From Glaciecola sp. XM2 (GTDB taxonomy: Bacteria > Pseudomonadota > Gammaproteobacteria > Enterobacterales > Alteromonadaceae): 64,000 nucleotides of DNA. The notes under the pieces were generated by a model. That model saw only the letters and a program-made list of their open reading frames with translations. It had not been told where the DNA came from and made no database searches. Of the stretch, positions 26,890 through 37,539 are shown piece after piece (position 1 is the first letter of the stretch; each line of letters begins with the position of its first letter). Both the position numbers and the translations under genes were made by a program. The stretch lies in the NCBI RefSeq assembly GCF_018595715.1, contig NZ_JAHEOJ010000014.1, forward strand, positions 434,001-498,000, read 5' to 3'.

Positions 26890-28090
26890 GCTATCGATTG
26901 CCTCTGCTAAATTGACCGCTGCCATAGTATTAGTGGCAAGCTTTATAACTCATGGCCCTGCGTTTGCTCAACAAGAGAGTGAATGGTGGTTTGATGTTGA
27001 GTTTATTGCCTTTAAGCGCGATTTACCGGCTAACCAGCCTGAAGATTTTACCCAAGCGAACTATGAATTTTCTGCCAGCCAAGCATATGATTTATTTACA
27101 TTGGCGCTGTTAAAGCAAAGTAACCCGCTGTTTCGGATGACCGCCAACCTCCCTAAATGTTCGCCTATTGAGCAACCGCCCGTATTACAGGCGGGTATTG
27201 ACTTAACGGAATATCAACTTCCTCCCTTGCCTGCAAGCGCTGATGAAGCACTTACGATAGCAGCAGAGCCGCTGTTAAGTGTGCAACAAGCACAAGAACT
27301 TGAACTCTTTATCAATCAATATGCGATTTGGGACAACTATGTATTTGCTGGGCCTATCGACGTATTTTGCATCGATCACGTTGAATATAACGATATATAT
27401 AAAACACCCACAAATTTATTTGCCAGCTACGATTACGCGGCGGATTATCATGGGTTATTGTCTATTGAAGAGCGCTACTTAAGTGACTATGCAAAAAGTC
27501 TATTTAGACAGCGAGGCATACAAGGCCTGCTCTATACCACATGGCGTCAACCGGTGGTATTTGGTGAACAAAACGCCGAATTTTACAGGGTTTTTGCAGG
27601 CGAGAAGTTTCAAAGTGAAACACTGTCCCCTGAAGAGAGCCAAGCGCTCAATGTGGTCGATGAAACAGCGTCATCAGAACTTGAGCAAAGCGACCAAACC
27701 ATTGAAAAGCTAAAGGCTATGCGAGATGCGATAGCAGCTAGACAATTACTGCCTGTGAATAACGATGAACAAACTGAAACACAGCCCGACGCCATCGATG
27801 AATTAGATAATGTATGGGAGCTTGATGGCATCTTTAAGGTCTACCTAGAATATGTAAATCGTGTGCCATACCTGCATATTGACAGTGAATTTAAACATTA
27901 TCGACTCTCTTTAGATACCCAAGGCGAACAGCAAATTCAAAGCTTTCCATTGAAGCAACGTCGACGCATCATTAGTAAGCAAGTGCATTACTTTGACCAC
28001 CCTGCTTTCGGCATCATTATTCGTCTTGAGCGTTTTGAAAGACCTGCAGAGCCAGCAGATCAAGAAATCATCCTAGAGGCAGATGAATGA
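26882..28090 (+). CDS. csiV: Peptidoglycan-binding protein CsiV
   Basis: A 402-residue exported protein. A signal peptide with cleavage around AFA-QQ (residue 30) precedes a periplasmic domain starting SEWWFDVEFIAFKRDLP, the hallmark of the CsiV family, whose Vibrio member binds peptidoglycan and keeps cell-wall integrity under stress with LpoA. The C-terminal part (VYLEYVNRVPYLHIDSEF and FPLKQRRRIISKQVHYFDHP) is the conserved end of the family. AAAGGA precedes the ATG. It overlaps mfd by 8 bp and the next gene by 4 bp, so it sits in one operon. Confidence 0.85.
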   Translation: MLKLSIASAKLTAAIVLVASFITHGPAFAQQESEWWFDVEFIAFKRDLPANQPEDFTQANYEFSASQAYDLFTLALLKQSNPLFRMTANLPKCSPIEQPPVLQAGIDLTEYQLPPLPASADEALTIAAEPLLSVQQAQELELFINQYAIWDNYVFAGPIDVFCIDHVEYNDIYKTPTNLFASYDYAADYHGLLSIEERYLSDYAKSLFRQRGIQGLLYTTWRQPVVFGEQNAEFYRVFAGEKFQSETLSPEESQALNVVDETASSELEQSDQTIEKLKAMRDAIAARQLLPVNNDEQTETQPDAIDELDNVWELDGIFKVYLEYVNRVPYLHIDSEFKHYRLSLDTQGEQQIQSFPLKQRRRIISKQVHYFDHPAFGIIIRLERFERPAEPADQEIILEADE

Positions 28091-28626
28091 AAATTTATAC
28101 CAAGCAAGGTGACACAGGCAAAACTCAGGTTTACGCCCAAGACGTCATGAAACTCGATAAAGATGACGCATTACTTGAATGCTATGGCACGCTGGATGAA
28201 TTAAATGCTAACTTAGGCGTGGCTCACGCACTCATCACAGTGCATGCTGACTCAGCAGACTTATCAGCCTATGCAGCACAGCTTCAAAACATTCAGCAAC
28301 GCTTGTTTTCTATTGGCTTTGCGATTTCAAACAACGAAGCACTCAACATACAAATGGTCGAAGATTTAGAAAGCAGTATTGACCAAATGCAGGGGCAGCT
28401 ACCTACCCAAACCAAGTTCATCCTGCCAGGGGGGCATTTAGTCGCCGCGCAGTTGCATGTCGCTAGAACCGTTGCAAGACGCGCAGAGCGTCGATGCGTG
28501 AGCCTTTCAAAGCTTTACGATGTCAATCCTCTTGTCATTACCTATGTAAACCGTCTATCAGACTATTTGTTTGTATTAGCCCGCTACTGCAATCAAGGAT
28601 TTAAGCACCCCGATATTGAGATCTAA
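28087..28626 (+). CDS. PduO-type cobalamin adenosyltransferase
   Basis: A 179-residue homotrimer-forming ATP:cob(I)alamin adenosyltransferase. KIYTKQGDTGKTQVY at the N-terminus is the ATP-binding segment; RTVARRAERRCV and VNRLSDYLFVLARYCN carry the conserved Arg-Glu and Asn-Arg-Leu-Ser motifs. It makes adenosylcobalamin. No methylmalonyl-CoA mutase or diol dehydratase is in the window, so the user enzyme is elsewhere. ATG overlaps the csiV stop (ATGA). The penicillin acylase gene follows after 3 bp. Confidence 0.93.
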   Translation: MKIYTKQGDTGKTQVYAQDVMKLDKDDALLECYGTLDELNANLGVAHALITVHADSADLSAYAAQLQNIQQRLFSIGFAISNNEALNIQMVEDLESSIDQMQGQLPTQTKFILPGGHLVAAQLHVARTVARRAERRCVSLSKLYDVNPLVITYVNRLSDYLFVLARYCNQGFKHPDIEI

Positions 28627-28629
28627 CGT

Positions 28630-30966
28630 ATGAAAATTATAAAAATAATAATCGTGACCACCCTCGTGCTCATTTCGTTAGCAGCGTTAAGTTTGTACCT
28701 CTTCCTTAATAGCCACTTACCGGATTTAGACGGTGAAAGAAGCTCATCGTTTGTCTACTCACAAGCAACACTGGCAAGAGATGCATTAGGTAGTGCTATC
28801 GTCCACGCACAAACACAACACGAGGCGGCATACTTGCTCGGCTTTGCCCATGCCCAAGATAGACTCTTTCAGATGGATTTGCTGCGCCGTAATTCGGCTG
28901 GTGAATTGTCGGAGCTTGTCGGTGAACGCGCCATTTCAACCGACGAACGAGCACGTTTCTTTCAGTTTAGAAAGCGAGCAGAAAAGATATTTGAAAACTT
29001 ACCTAGCGATCACAAACGTCTACTCACTTACTACACTAATGGTGTGAACACTTTTATTGAAGAGCACGGCGCAAATGGTTTTGAATACACCTTATTAGGC
29101 GCACAGGTTACCCCTTGGCGCGAGGAAGATTCATTATTAGTCAACTATTCTATGTATATGGATTTACAGCGTGCACAAGTGGACCGCGACTTTGAAAACA
29201 CCGCCATTAAAAAGCTGTTTGGTCAAAGCATGCTCGACTTCTTGTATCAAAACAGCACGTATCAAGCCGCCATTGACGAAAGCTTTTTGCCATTGGAAGA
29301 TGTAGCCATTCCTTCTCTTGACGTCTTGTGGTCACCCGAGCGTCAAAGCGATGCGTCAGCGTTGACCGCAAAAACATTCTGGCAACCTGAGATTAAAGAG
29401 CCGCAAGATATTGGCAGTAATAACTGGGCGGTGTCCGGTAATCTTACCGATTCAACAAGTGCGATGATGAGCAGTGATATGCACCTTAGCCTTGGAGTAC
29501 CGGCAATTTGGTATCGTGCACAGCTCAACTACAAGCAAGATGAACAAGACATAGCCATTACCGGCGTCTCACTACCTGGCACACCATTGGTGGTTGCGGG
29601 CACTAATGGCCATATCGCCTGGGGCTTTACCAATTCTAATGTGGATAATGTAGATTGGATACGCCTTGCTCAAGACACTCCTACACACACCGTCGAGGAG
29701 ACCATTGCTCTGCCAAACGGCGAAACGCATGTGTACACCTTTGAAATGAGTGAACTAGGGCCTGTTCGCGAGCTAGCAGGTGAAAAGTACGCGCTGAAAT
29801 GGGTTGCCTTAGAAGCCTACGGTGCCAACATGCAATCGGCAGAAATGGCTGGCGTGACGAATGTGCAACAAGCGCTTGAACTTGCAAAAAGTATTGCCAT
29901 TCCTGTTCAAAACATGGTGGTCGCAGACGCTCAAGGTAATATCGCATGGCAGTTAACCGGCGCAATTACGGCGCGCACGACGCCTAGCCTTAGCGCCATC
30001 GATGAAACCGACGTCGATACGGCGATGTGGGCACAGCAAGAAAGTGCGCCTGCATTCGTGCTTAACCCTGATAATGACCGCGTATGGAGTGCAAATGCAC
30101 GGGTGGTTAGTGCCGACGATTTCCCTCGATATGGTGACGGAGGTTATGCCCTTGGTGCCCGACAAGAACAAATCGTAGATGCCCTATTTGCACAAAATCA
30201 GTTTGATGAAAAAGCATTTAACGATTTACAGTTAGATAATAAAGCCCTGTTCTTATCTCGCTGGCATACCCTACTAACGGACGCCTTACAAAACGATCCG
30301 CAAAAATACGCCACTGACCTAGAGCACCTAAACAATTGGCAAGCGTGTGCCTGTGCTGAATCAATTGGCTACACTTTGGTCAGGCGTTTTCGCTCACAAG
30401 TGATTAATCAATTAATGGCCCCGGTAGATGAGCAGCTGGCAACCTTCGACATGAATTTACGTCAAGGCTTAAGAGGCATTGAACCGGGGATTTGGCAATT
30501 GTTACTAGAACAGCCAGCCCACTGGCTACCTCAAGGATATACCGACTACCCTTCGTTTTTGATGGGCGCGTACGATGATACCCTTAGCACCTTAATTGAA
30601 CGTCATGATGCAAATCCACGCACGTTAGAAGGACTTCAATGGGGCAAAGTCAACGCGCTACAAATTACCCATCCATTTGCGAGTTCTTTGGGGCCGTTAG
30701 CTTCATTTGTCAATATGCCCGTTGTCGCGGGTTATGGCGATAGTTTTATGCCAGCGGTGCAAGGAAGCGGTTTTGGTGCTTCCCAGCGCTTAATTGTTCG
30801 CCCCGGGAATTTGGATAAGGCTGTCCTGACCGTGCCTGGAGGGCAATCCATGCATCCAATGTCAGCGTTTTTTGAAGCGGGCTTTAGTGAGTACGCCAAC
30901 GGTGAGTTAACGCCTTTGCTGCCGCAAGCGATACAACACACTATCGTGTTTAACCCTGCCAAATAA
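28630..30966 (+). CDS. Penicillin acylase family Ntn-hydrolase
   Basis: A 778-residue precursor with an N-terminal hydrophobic anchor/signal (residues 5-27), an alpha subunit region, and the self-processing nucleophile serine at about 263 in IGSNNWAVSG. The beta part has HIAWGFTNSNVDNVD and QNMVVADAQGNIAWQ typical of penicillin G acylase and AHL acylase relatives. These are periplasmic and hydrolyse amide bonds of acyl compounds, often with quorum-quenching or peptide-scavenging roles. The substrate cannot be told. It converges on the lipoprotein gene with an 8-base gap. Confidence 0.9.
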   Translation: MKIIKIIIVTTLVLISLAALSLYLFLNSHLPDLDGERSSSFVYSQATLARDALGSAIVHAQTQHEAAYLLGFAHAQDRLFQMDLLRRNSAGELSELVGERAISTDERARFFQFRKRAEKIFENLPSDHKRLLTYYTNGVNTFIEEHGANGFEYTLLGAQVTPWREEDSLLVNYSMYMDLQRAQVDRDFENTAIKKLFGQSMLDFLYQNSTYQAAIDESFLPLEDVAIPSLDVLWSPERQSDASALTAKTFWQPEIKEPQDIGSNNWAVSGNLTDSTSAMMSSDMHLSLGVPAIWYRAQLNYKQDEQDIAITGVSLPGTPLVVAGTNGHIAWGFTNSNVDNVDWIRLAQDTPTHTVEETIALPNGETHVYTFEMSELGPVRELAGEKYALKWVALEAYGANMQSAEMAGVTNVQQALELAKSIAIPVQNMVVADAQGNIAWQLTGAITARTTPSLSAIDETDVDTAMWAQQESAPAFVLNPDNDRVWSANARVVSADDFPRYGDGGYALGARQEQIVDALFAQNQFDEKAFNDLQLDNKALFLSRWHTLLTDALQNDPQKYATDLEHLNNWQACACAESIGYTLVRRFRSQVINQLMAPVDEQLATFDMNLRQGLRGIEPGIWQLLLEQPAHWLPQGYTDYPSFLMGAYDDTLSTLIERHDANPRTLEGLQWGKVNALQITHPFASSLGPLASFVNMPVVAGYGDSFMPAVQGSGFGASQRLIVRPGNLDKAVLTVPGGQSMHPMSAFFEAGFSEYANGELTPLLPQAIQHTIVFNPAK

Positions 30967-30974
30967 ATGCGTAT

Positions 30975-31562
30975 CTACTGAGACTGCATGACCTGTTGCC
31001 ACTGCTGCTTAGCATTGGCAACGGCGGTTTGCTCATCTAGACCGGCGCTTTTGAGCTCATTGGCAATACTTGAAATAAGGGTATCGCGTTTTTCGACCAA
31101 GTCGCGAGACGCTTGGTGCATGTTTTCAAACGCCGGATACTTCGCATATACTGCGTCCACATCTGAAAAAGCAAAGAACGCTTGCTCAAAGTCTCGTTGA
31201 TAATTAGTCTTCATGCCTTGAAATTCAAGAAAAACTAAGCCTTGTTCCCCCTTTATTAACTTGCGCTCTGAGGCAAGTAAATCAACCTCATCGGCGGCAA
31301 CGAGCAGACGTGATTGCCAGTCTTTTAATGCGACGGTATCGCCGTTAGCACTCGCATCTGCAAGGGCGTTTTTAACATCCTCAGCACTTAAAAGCTCAGA
31401 CAAAGACAGTAACGGTTGAGGTTCAATAATGTTTACTGCCTCAGAGGCGGTCGATGGCTGCTCATCTACTTGATCGCCTTCATTGGGCGTACAAGCAATA
31501 ATAAAAATGCAAAAAGCGCTTGTCAAAAACAAGCGCTTTTTATGGTGATTAACAGTGTACAT
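30975..31562 (-). CDS. Predicted lipoprotein of unknown function, downstream of ihfA
   Basis: About 195 residues. It has a lipoprotein signal (KKRLFLTSAFCIF, then lipobox IIAC with Cys about 24), an acidic linker, and a helical body with many Asp/Glu/Gln (Q-rich end QQWQQVMQSQ). I do not recognise the family. The start is ATG 31562, with AAAGG 5 bases upstream overlapping the ihfA stop codon, so it is in the pheST-ihfA operon. Its first codons contain a strong terminator hairpin (31511-31541), which should cut most transcripts before the gene. Confidence 0.65.
   Translation of the reverse strand: MYTVNHHKKRLFLTSAFCIFIIACTPNEGDQVDEQPSTASEAVNIIEPQPLLSLSELLSAEDVKNALADASANGDTVALKDWQSRLLVAADEVDLLASERKLIKGEQGLVFLEFQGMKTNYQRDFEQAFFAFSDVDAVYAKYPAFENMHQASRDLVEKRDTLISSIANELKSAGLDEQTAVANAKQQWQQVMQSQ
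31501..31541 (-). terminator. Intrinsic terminator of pheST-ihfA, inside the next gene's signal-peptide codons
   Basis: Perfect 13-bp arms AAAAAGCGCTTGT / ACAAGCGCTTTTT (31511-31523 and 31529-31541) with a 5-base loop, followed on the minus strand by GCATTTTTAT. It lies about 30 bases after the ihfA stop but within codons of the downstream lipoprotein gene, where it encodes KKRLFLTSAF. Confidence 0.85.
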
Positions 31563-31570
31563 CAAAACCT

Positions 31571-31867
31571 TTACTTCGTTGGCGGCACGTTCTCAACGCG
31601 ACTTTTAAGTTTCTGACCCGGTCTAAAGGTCACTACGCGACGCGCCTTAATGGGAATATCTTCGCCGGTTTTAGGATTACGTCCTGGCCGCTCATTTTTA
31701 GTGCGTAAATCAAAATTACCAAAGCCAGACAACTTAACCTGCTCTCCTGCCTCAAGGCACTCTTTGATCTCTTCAAAAAAGAGTTCAACGAGGTCTTTCG
31801 CATCTTTCTTGTTAATGCCTAATTTTTCGAACAAATGTTCAGCCATATCCGCTTTGGTTAATGCCAT
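31571..31867 (-). CDS. ihfA: Integration host factor subunit alpha
   Basis: A 98-residue HU/IHF-family DNA-bending protein: [23 protein letters not shown] at the start in its family form and the beta-arm [30 protein letters not shown] alpha pairs with IHF beta to bend specific sites. The position right after pheT (4-bp gap) is the conserved gammaproteobacterial arrangement, which favours IhfA over HU. A terminator lies about 30 bases downstream. Confidence 0.97.
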   Translation of the reverse strand: MALTKADMAEHLFEKLGINKKDAKDLVELFFEEIKECLEAGEQVKLSGFGNFDLRTKNERPGRNPKTGEDIPIKARRVVTFRPGQKLKSRVENVPPTK

Positions 31868-31871
31868 TTGA

Positions 31872-34286
31872 TTAGTCTCTTAATGTTGCACCAAATTGAT
31901 CTTGTAAATGAGTAATTACTGTATCGACAGATTTTTGTATTTCTACATCTTCCAGAGTCTTTTCAGTGCTTTGTAGCCAAACTGAAATTGCCAAGCTCTT
32001 ATATCCAGGTTCAATACCCTGCCCTTGGTATATATCAAACAAGTTTAAGTCAACTAATTCAGATATTCCAATTTTTTCAATACTTTTTAATAGTTTACCT
32101 GTTTGGACCGACTCTTTTACACTAATTGCGACGTCTCTACGATTAATCGGATATTTCGAAATTACCCCTGCAAGCGGCAATATCCGTGCATTTAGTGCGG
32201 TTATTTGCACCTCAAATCCAAAGACCTTACCCGATAAACCCAAAGCCTTTTGATGCTTAGGATGAATCGCTCCAATTGAGCCAATTACACTGCCATTTGA
32301 TAAAATCGCAGCACTTTGGCCAGGATGATACGCATCTTGAGCAAAGGTAGCGTCGTCATCAAGCTCGTTAAACGGCACAAACTCAAACATGTCAGATTGA
32401 CCATTTATCGCAATTAATTGCTCACACATCGCTTTGGCATCAAAAAAGTCCAGCGGCCTGTTGGCAATGCCCCAATGCTCATCGTGAGAGTTACCGCATA
32501 GCACTCCACCAATCATTGGCACTTGCAATACACCGGTCTTTTCTTGTTGACTTGGAGTGAATATTAAACCGCTTTCAAACAATTTTATATTAGACTGTTG
32601 TCGCTTCTGATTATAAGAAAGCGCACTTAACAAACCCGGTAACAAACTCACGCGCATGACCGACATATCGCTAGAAATGGGGTGCGGTAATGCAAGCCCT
32701 TCTAGATTAGGAAATAACAGCGTCTGCTTTTTAGGATCAACAAACGAATAGGTAATCGCTTCGAGATAACCTTGCTCCATTAACACCGTTTTCAATTGGC
32801 GCGTCGATACTTCACTTTCTGGGTGAGCATTGATTTGCAAATGCGCTAACGGTGCTTTGTTTTCGATGTTGTTGTAGCCATATATTCTCGCTACTTCTTC
32901 AATTAAGTCTTCTTCAATGGCAATATCAAAACGGTAGGATGGTGCTTCTACAGTATATGTCGTCTGTGTGGCATCTACCTGCATACCCAAACGCGTTAGC
33001 ATGTCGCTCACACGCACCGAATCAATTTCTTTGCCCAGTACTCGTGTAATACGAGGGTGACGTAGGGTAATCTTATTTCGTACAGGTAAATGCTCTTGAG
33101 AGACCGCTTCAACGACAGGACCGGCTTTACCCCCTACAATGTCTAGCAGTAAGGCGGTAGCACGTTCCATCGCAGCATGCTGTAAAGCAGGGTCAACTCC
33201 ACGCTCATAGCGATGCGATGCGTCTGTGTGCAGCGCATATTGTCTCGACTTACCCAAGATATCATCAGGGTTAAAAAAAGCGGCTTCTAAAAAGATGTTT
33301 TTAGAGTCGGGCGTAACGCCTGAATGAAGACCACCAAAAATGCCTGCAAGCGCAAGTGCATTTTTCTCATCTGCAATGACAAGGGTATCTGTATTGATCG
33401 TTATGTCATTGCCATCGAGCAAGGTGATTTGCTCACCGCTCTTAGCAAAACGTACTGTGATATCGCCGTTTAAAGTATCGTTGTCAAAGGCATGCATCGG
33501 ATGCCCCATCTCAAGTAATACAAAATTAGTGACGTCAACCACAGGGTCGATGCTTCTTACGCCGCTACGACGTAATTTTTCTTTCAGCCACAGCGGGCTT
33601 TGTGCATTAACATTAACGCCTTCAATGACCCGGCCTAAATAACGTGGACACGCATCTGGCGCATCAAGGTTGATACCTCTAACGCTATCAATCGTCGGTG
33701 AAGTCGATTCAATCACCGGCTCGCATACGTCTAGCTGGTTAAGTACCCCTAGCTCACGGGCAACACCCTTTAATCCTAGGCAGTCAGCACGGTTTGGCGT
33801 TAAATCAATTTCAATGGTGTGATCGTCTAATTGCAGATATTCACGAATATCTTGACCCACTGGCGCGTCTTGCGGCAACTCTAGAATACCGGAATGGTCT
33901 TCGCCCATACCAAGCTCAGAAAAGCTACACAGCATACCAAACGATGGTTGCCCGCGTAGTTTTGCTTTTTTGATTTTAAAATCACCGGGTAATACCGCGC
34001 CGACCTTTGCCACGGCAACTTTTAGGCCTTGACGACAGTTTGGTGCGCCGCAGACAATGTCGAGCAGCTCATCTTCACCCACATTGACCTTAGTCACTTG
34101 TAACTTATCGGCGTCGGGATGCTGTGTGCAAGTCACTACCTCGCCAACCACCACACCTGAAAACGCGCCCGCAACCGGCTCAACGCCATCTACCTCAAGC
34201 CCGGCCATGCTGAGCTGCTCGCAAAGTGCATTTGTATCTAAAGCTGGGTTAACCCACTCTCTTAACCAAGATTCACTGAATTTCAT
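31872..34286 (-). CDS. pheT: Phenylalanyl-tRNA synthetase beta subunit
   Basis: An 804-residue protein of expected length. The N-terminal tRNA-binding EMAP/OB domain ([23 protein letters not shown], about 45-68), B3/B4 editing domains and the C-terminal ferredoxin-fold anticodon-binding domain ([14 protein letters not shown]) are seen. It forms the alpha2-beta2 synthetase with PheS, charging tRNA-Phe. It is 12 bp downstream of pheS and 4 bp upstream of ihfA. Confidence 0.98.
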   Translation of the reverse strand: MKFSESWLREWVNPALDTNALCEQLSMAGLEVDGVEPVAGAFSGVVVGEVVTCTQHPDADKLQVTKVNVGEDELLDIVCGAPNCRQGLKVAVAKVGAVLPGDFKIKKAKLRGQPSFGMLCSFSELGMGEDHSGILELPQDAPVGQDIREYLQLDDHTIEIDLTPNRADCLGLKGVARELGVLNQLDVCEPVIESTSPTIDSVRGINLDAPDACPRYLGRVIEGVNVNAQSPLWLKEKLRRSGVRSIDPVVDVTNFVLLEMGHPMHAFDNDTLNGDITVRFAKSGEQITLLDGNDITINTDTLVIADEKNALALAGIFGGLHSGVTPDSKNIFLEAAFFNPDDILGKSRQYALHTDASHRYERGVDPALQHAAMERATALLLDIVGGKAGPVVEAVSQEHLPVRNKITLRHPRITRVLGKEIDSVRVSDMLTRLGMQVDATQTTYTVEAPSYRFDIAIEEDLIEEVARIYGYNNIENKAPLAHLQINAHPESEVSTRQLKTVLMEQGYLEAITYSFVDPKKQTLLFPNLEGLALPHPISSDMSVMRVSLLPGLLSALSYNQKRQQSNIKLFESGLIFTPSQQEKTGVLQVPMIGGVLCGNSHDEHWGIANRPLDFFDAKAMCEQLIAINGQSDMFEFVPFNELDDDATFAQDAYHPGQSAAILSNGSVIGSIGAIHPKHQKALGLSGKVFGFEVQITALNARILPLAGVISKYPINRRDVAISVKESVQTGKLLKSIEKIGISELVDLNLFDIYQGQGIEPGYKSLAISVWLQSTEKTLEDVEIQKSVDTVITHLQDQFGATLRD

Positions 34287-34298
34287 GTTTAACTCTAA

Positions 34299-35288
<990 letters not shown>

Positions 35289-35451
35289 TTATTCTTGGCC
35301 CGTTTACGGCTCAATTAATCATCGTTAATGCTTATAAAGCGCGCATTTTACATGGTTTTAAATGGTTTTTGGTGACAAATTTCTCGATGTACTTGAATTT
35401 CTGCTTTTTTCTTTTAAATCTACCTGTTTTTTGGCCCATTTAGCGAAGTAT

Positions 35452-37539
35452 TTAGAGCATTAACCCCGACTCTCGGTGAATCGGGTTTTCAATCGCATCC
35501 GTTAGCACTTTGGTGTTTGGAGATACGATGCTTAAAAAACGTTTTGCTCGGGTAATTGCCGTATACGTAAGCTCTTTGGTGACCACCGCGTTGACTTTAT
35601 CGGGTAAGATTAAACAAGCGTGCTCAAATTCCGAGCCTTGGGACTTATGCACGGTCATTGCAAATACCGTTTCTAACGACTGCAAGCGGCTCACAGAGAA
35701 CCAACGCACACTTGTATCATCTTTGTCGCTTGGAAACGCCACCCTGGGCACAAACGCAGGTCCGGTGCTAGTTTGTACCCAGCGCTTTATTACTATTCCC
35801 ACATCGCCGTTTTTTAAGCCCAAATTGTAGTCGTTGCGGGTCATTAAAACGGGGCGTCCCTGATAAAAGCTTCCCTCCTGCTTGAGGGTGTCTTTATCAA
35901 TCAACGCACTTTCAATGAGTTGATTGATGGCTTGCACCCCATATGGTCCCTGACGCATGGCACAAAGGACCTGAAAACGCTCAAAGCAGGTGAGCACTTG
36001 TTTAGCAAAATCATTCCATTGTTGCTCTGGCGTATCCTCATCAAAGCGGCCTTGCGCGCTTTTAAGTAACGACAAGTAAGCGCTGTACCCAACAGGGCTT
36101 GGATGCGGTCCATGTTGCTCAGCGGCGTCTATGGAGCCATCTTTGATAAACCGCTCGACAGTGCCGCTTTTCGCATGCTCGATAATCGCTTGTGATGAAA
36201 TGTCATCAATCAACCATATCGCATCGGCTAAGGTATTGTCTTTAAACCGCTTTAAAAGCGCATGATCTGGTTTGCCATGATTAACCATTTGGGCTAATTG
36301 CCCAATGCCGCTGTTGGCATCAAACCTAAAGCTATGCGTTAGCATCGCAACATTTTGCGCCAGTACAGGCACCTCCTCTTGCCCACTTGCCCCAGCAAGC
36401 TCGATGCCCGTTACGCTATGCAACCATGCGCGGGTGGCTTGATTGTATTGCGCATCGTCCGCATCTTTCGCTAGTTGACCTAGTACCGCACCGGCGTCAA
36501 CCGAAGCAAGCTGATCTTTGTCCCCTAGTAAGATCAAGCGGGTTTGATGCTTAAGCGCTTGCACCACCGAGGCCATCAAACTCACGTCGACCATCGATGC
36601 CTCGTCAATCACCAAAACGTCTATGATTAACGGATTGCGTTGGTTATGAACAAATTGTCGGGTATTAGGTCGACTGCCAAGTAGCCGATGTAGCGTCGTA
36701 ACCTCACTAGGAATGTCGTGTTCGGTCACATTACCGGGTAACTCGTTGTACGGTAGCTTCGCCACAGAGTCTCTGATTGACTGACTTAAACGCGCAGCGG
36801 CTTTACCGGTGGGTGCTCCAAGCGCAATACGCAATTTCTCGCCGTTCGTTTCGCTCGCGATACTCTGCAATGCCGCCAGCAAACGCAGTACGGTTGAGGT
36901 TTTGCCGGTACCTGGGCCACCCGTTACGATTGCAAAGCGGCTGCGAGCACCAATTGCACAGGCGAGCATTTGCGAGCTCGACAGTGACATATCATCATCT
37001 TTAAACAACACTTCAAGGGCTTGCCTTAAAAGGGTGGATGCTCTATCACTTGCATCAGTGAAGGCCATTAACGGGGCTACGCGTAACGTAACAGCCTGAG
37101 CAATTCGCTCCTCGTACTGATAAAATCGCAATAAGTAAAGGCGCTGCCCTTTTAATGCAAGTGGCGCTGTATCCTGACCACTAACGGTGACGGTTTTACA
37201 TTGACTAAGCGCTGAAATACAAGCCTCAACGTGGGTCTGCGAGAGAATGGATGCGAGGCTGACAAGTGTTTTAGGCGCATTATCTGGAATCGGCAGGTAA
37301 TCATCGGGCGCACTGAATACTTTACCTAAATCAATGCACACGTGACCATCACTTAAATGCAATGAACACACCGCGGCCATGAGCACCGTGAACGGGTCAA
37401 CATCAAAGCCGCGTTCTTGCCCTATTGCACAAAGGCCCTTAGCAAATGCGAAGTCAACGGCTCTAATTGCGCCGGCCTTTCGCCACTCACTCAGTAACGC
37501 AATTGTACTTTGTGCGTCTGATAAATATGCGTGTGTCAT
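35452..37539 (-). CDS. recD: Exodeoxyribonuclease V subunit alpha RecD
   Basis: A 695-residue superfamily 1B helicase, longer than the E. coli 608. Walker A GGPGTGKT is at 207-214 and DEASMVD gives Walker B; the C-terminal AMTVHKSQGSEFEH is motif V. RecD is the 5'-3' motor of RecBCD. Its start overlaps the recB stop by 4 bp. It ends the recC-recB-recD operon, with no ptrA between recC and recB as in E. coli. Confidence 0.96.
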   Translation of the reverse strand: MTHAYLSDAQSTIALLSEWRKAGAIRAVDFAFAKGLCAIGQERGFDVDPFTVLMAAVCSLHLSDGHVCIDLGKVFSAPDDYLPIPDNAPKTLVSLASILSQTHVEACISALSQCKTVTVSGQDTAPLALKGQRLYLLRFYQYEERIAQAVTLRVAPLMAFTDASDRASTLLRQALEVLFKDDDMSLSSSQMLACAIGARSRFAIVTGGPGTGKTSTVLRLLAALQSIASETNGEKLRIALGAPTGKAAARLSQSIRDSVAKLPYNELPGNVTEHDIPSEVTTLHRLLGSRPNTRQFVHNQRNPLIIDVLVIDEASMVDVSLMASVVQALKHQTRLILLGDKDQLASVDAGAVLGQLAKDADDAQYNQATRAWLHSVTGIELAGASGQEEVPVLAQNVAMLTHSFRFDANSGIGQLAQMVNHGKPDHALLKRFKDNTLADAIWLIDDISSQAIIEHAKSGTVERFIKDGSIDAAEQHGPHPSPVGYSAYLSLLKSAQGRFDEDTPEQQWNDFAKQVLTCFERFQVLCAMRQGPYGVQAINQLIESALIDKDTLKQEGSFYQGRPVLMTRNDYNLGLKNGDVGIVIKRWVQTSTGPAFVPRVAFPSDKDDTSVRWFSVSRLQSLETVFAMTVHKSQGSEFEHACLILPDKVNAVVTKELTYTAITRAKRFLSIVSPNTKVLTDAIENPIHRESGLML

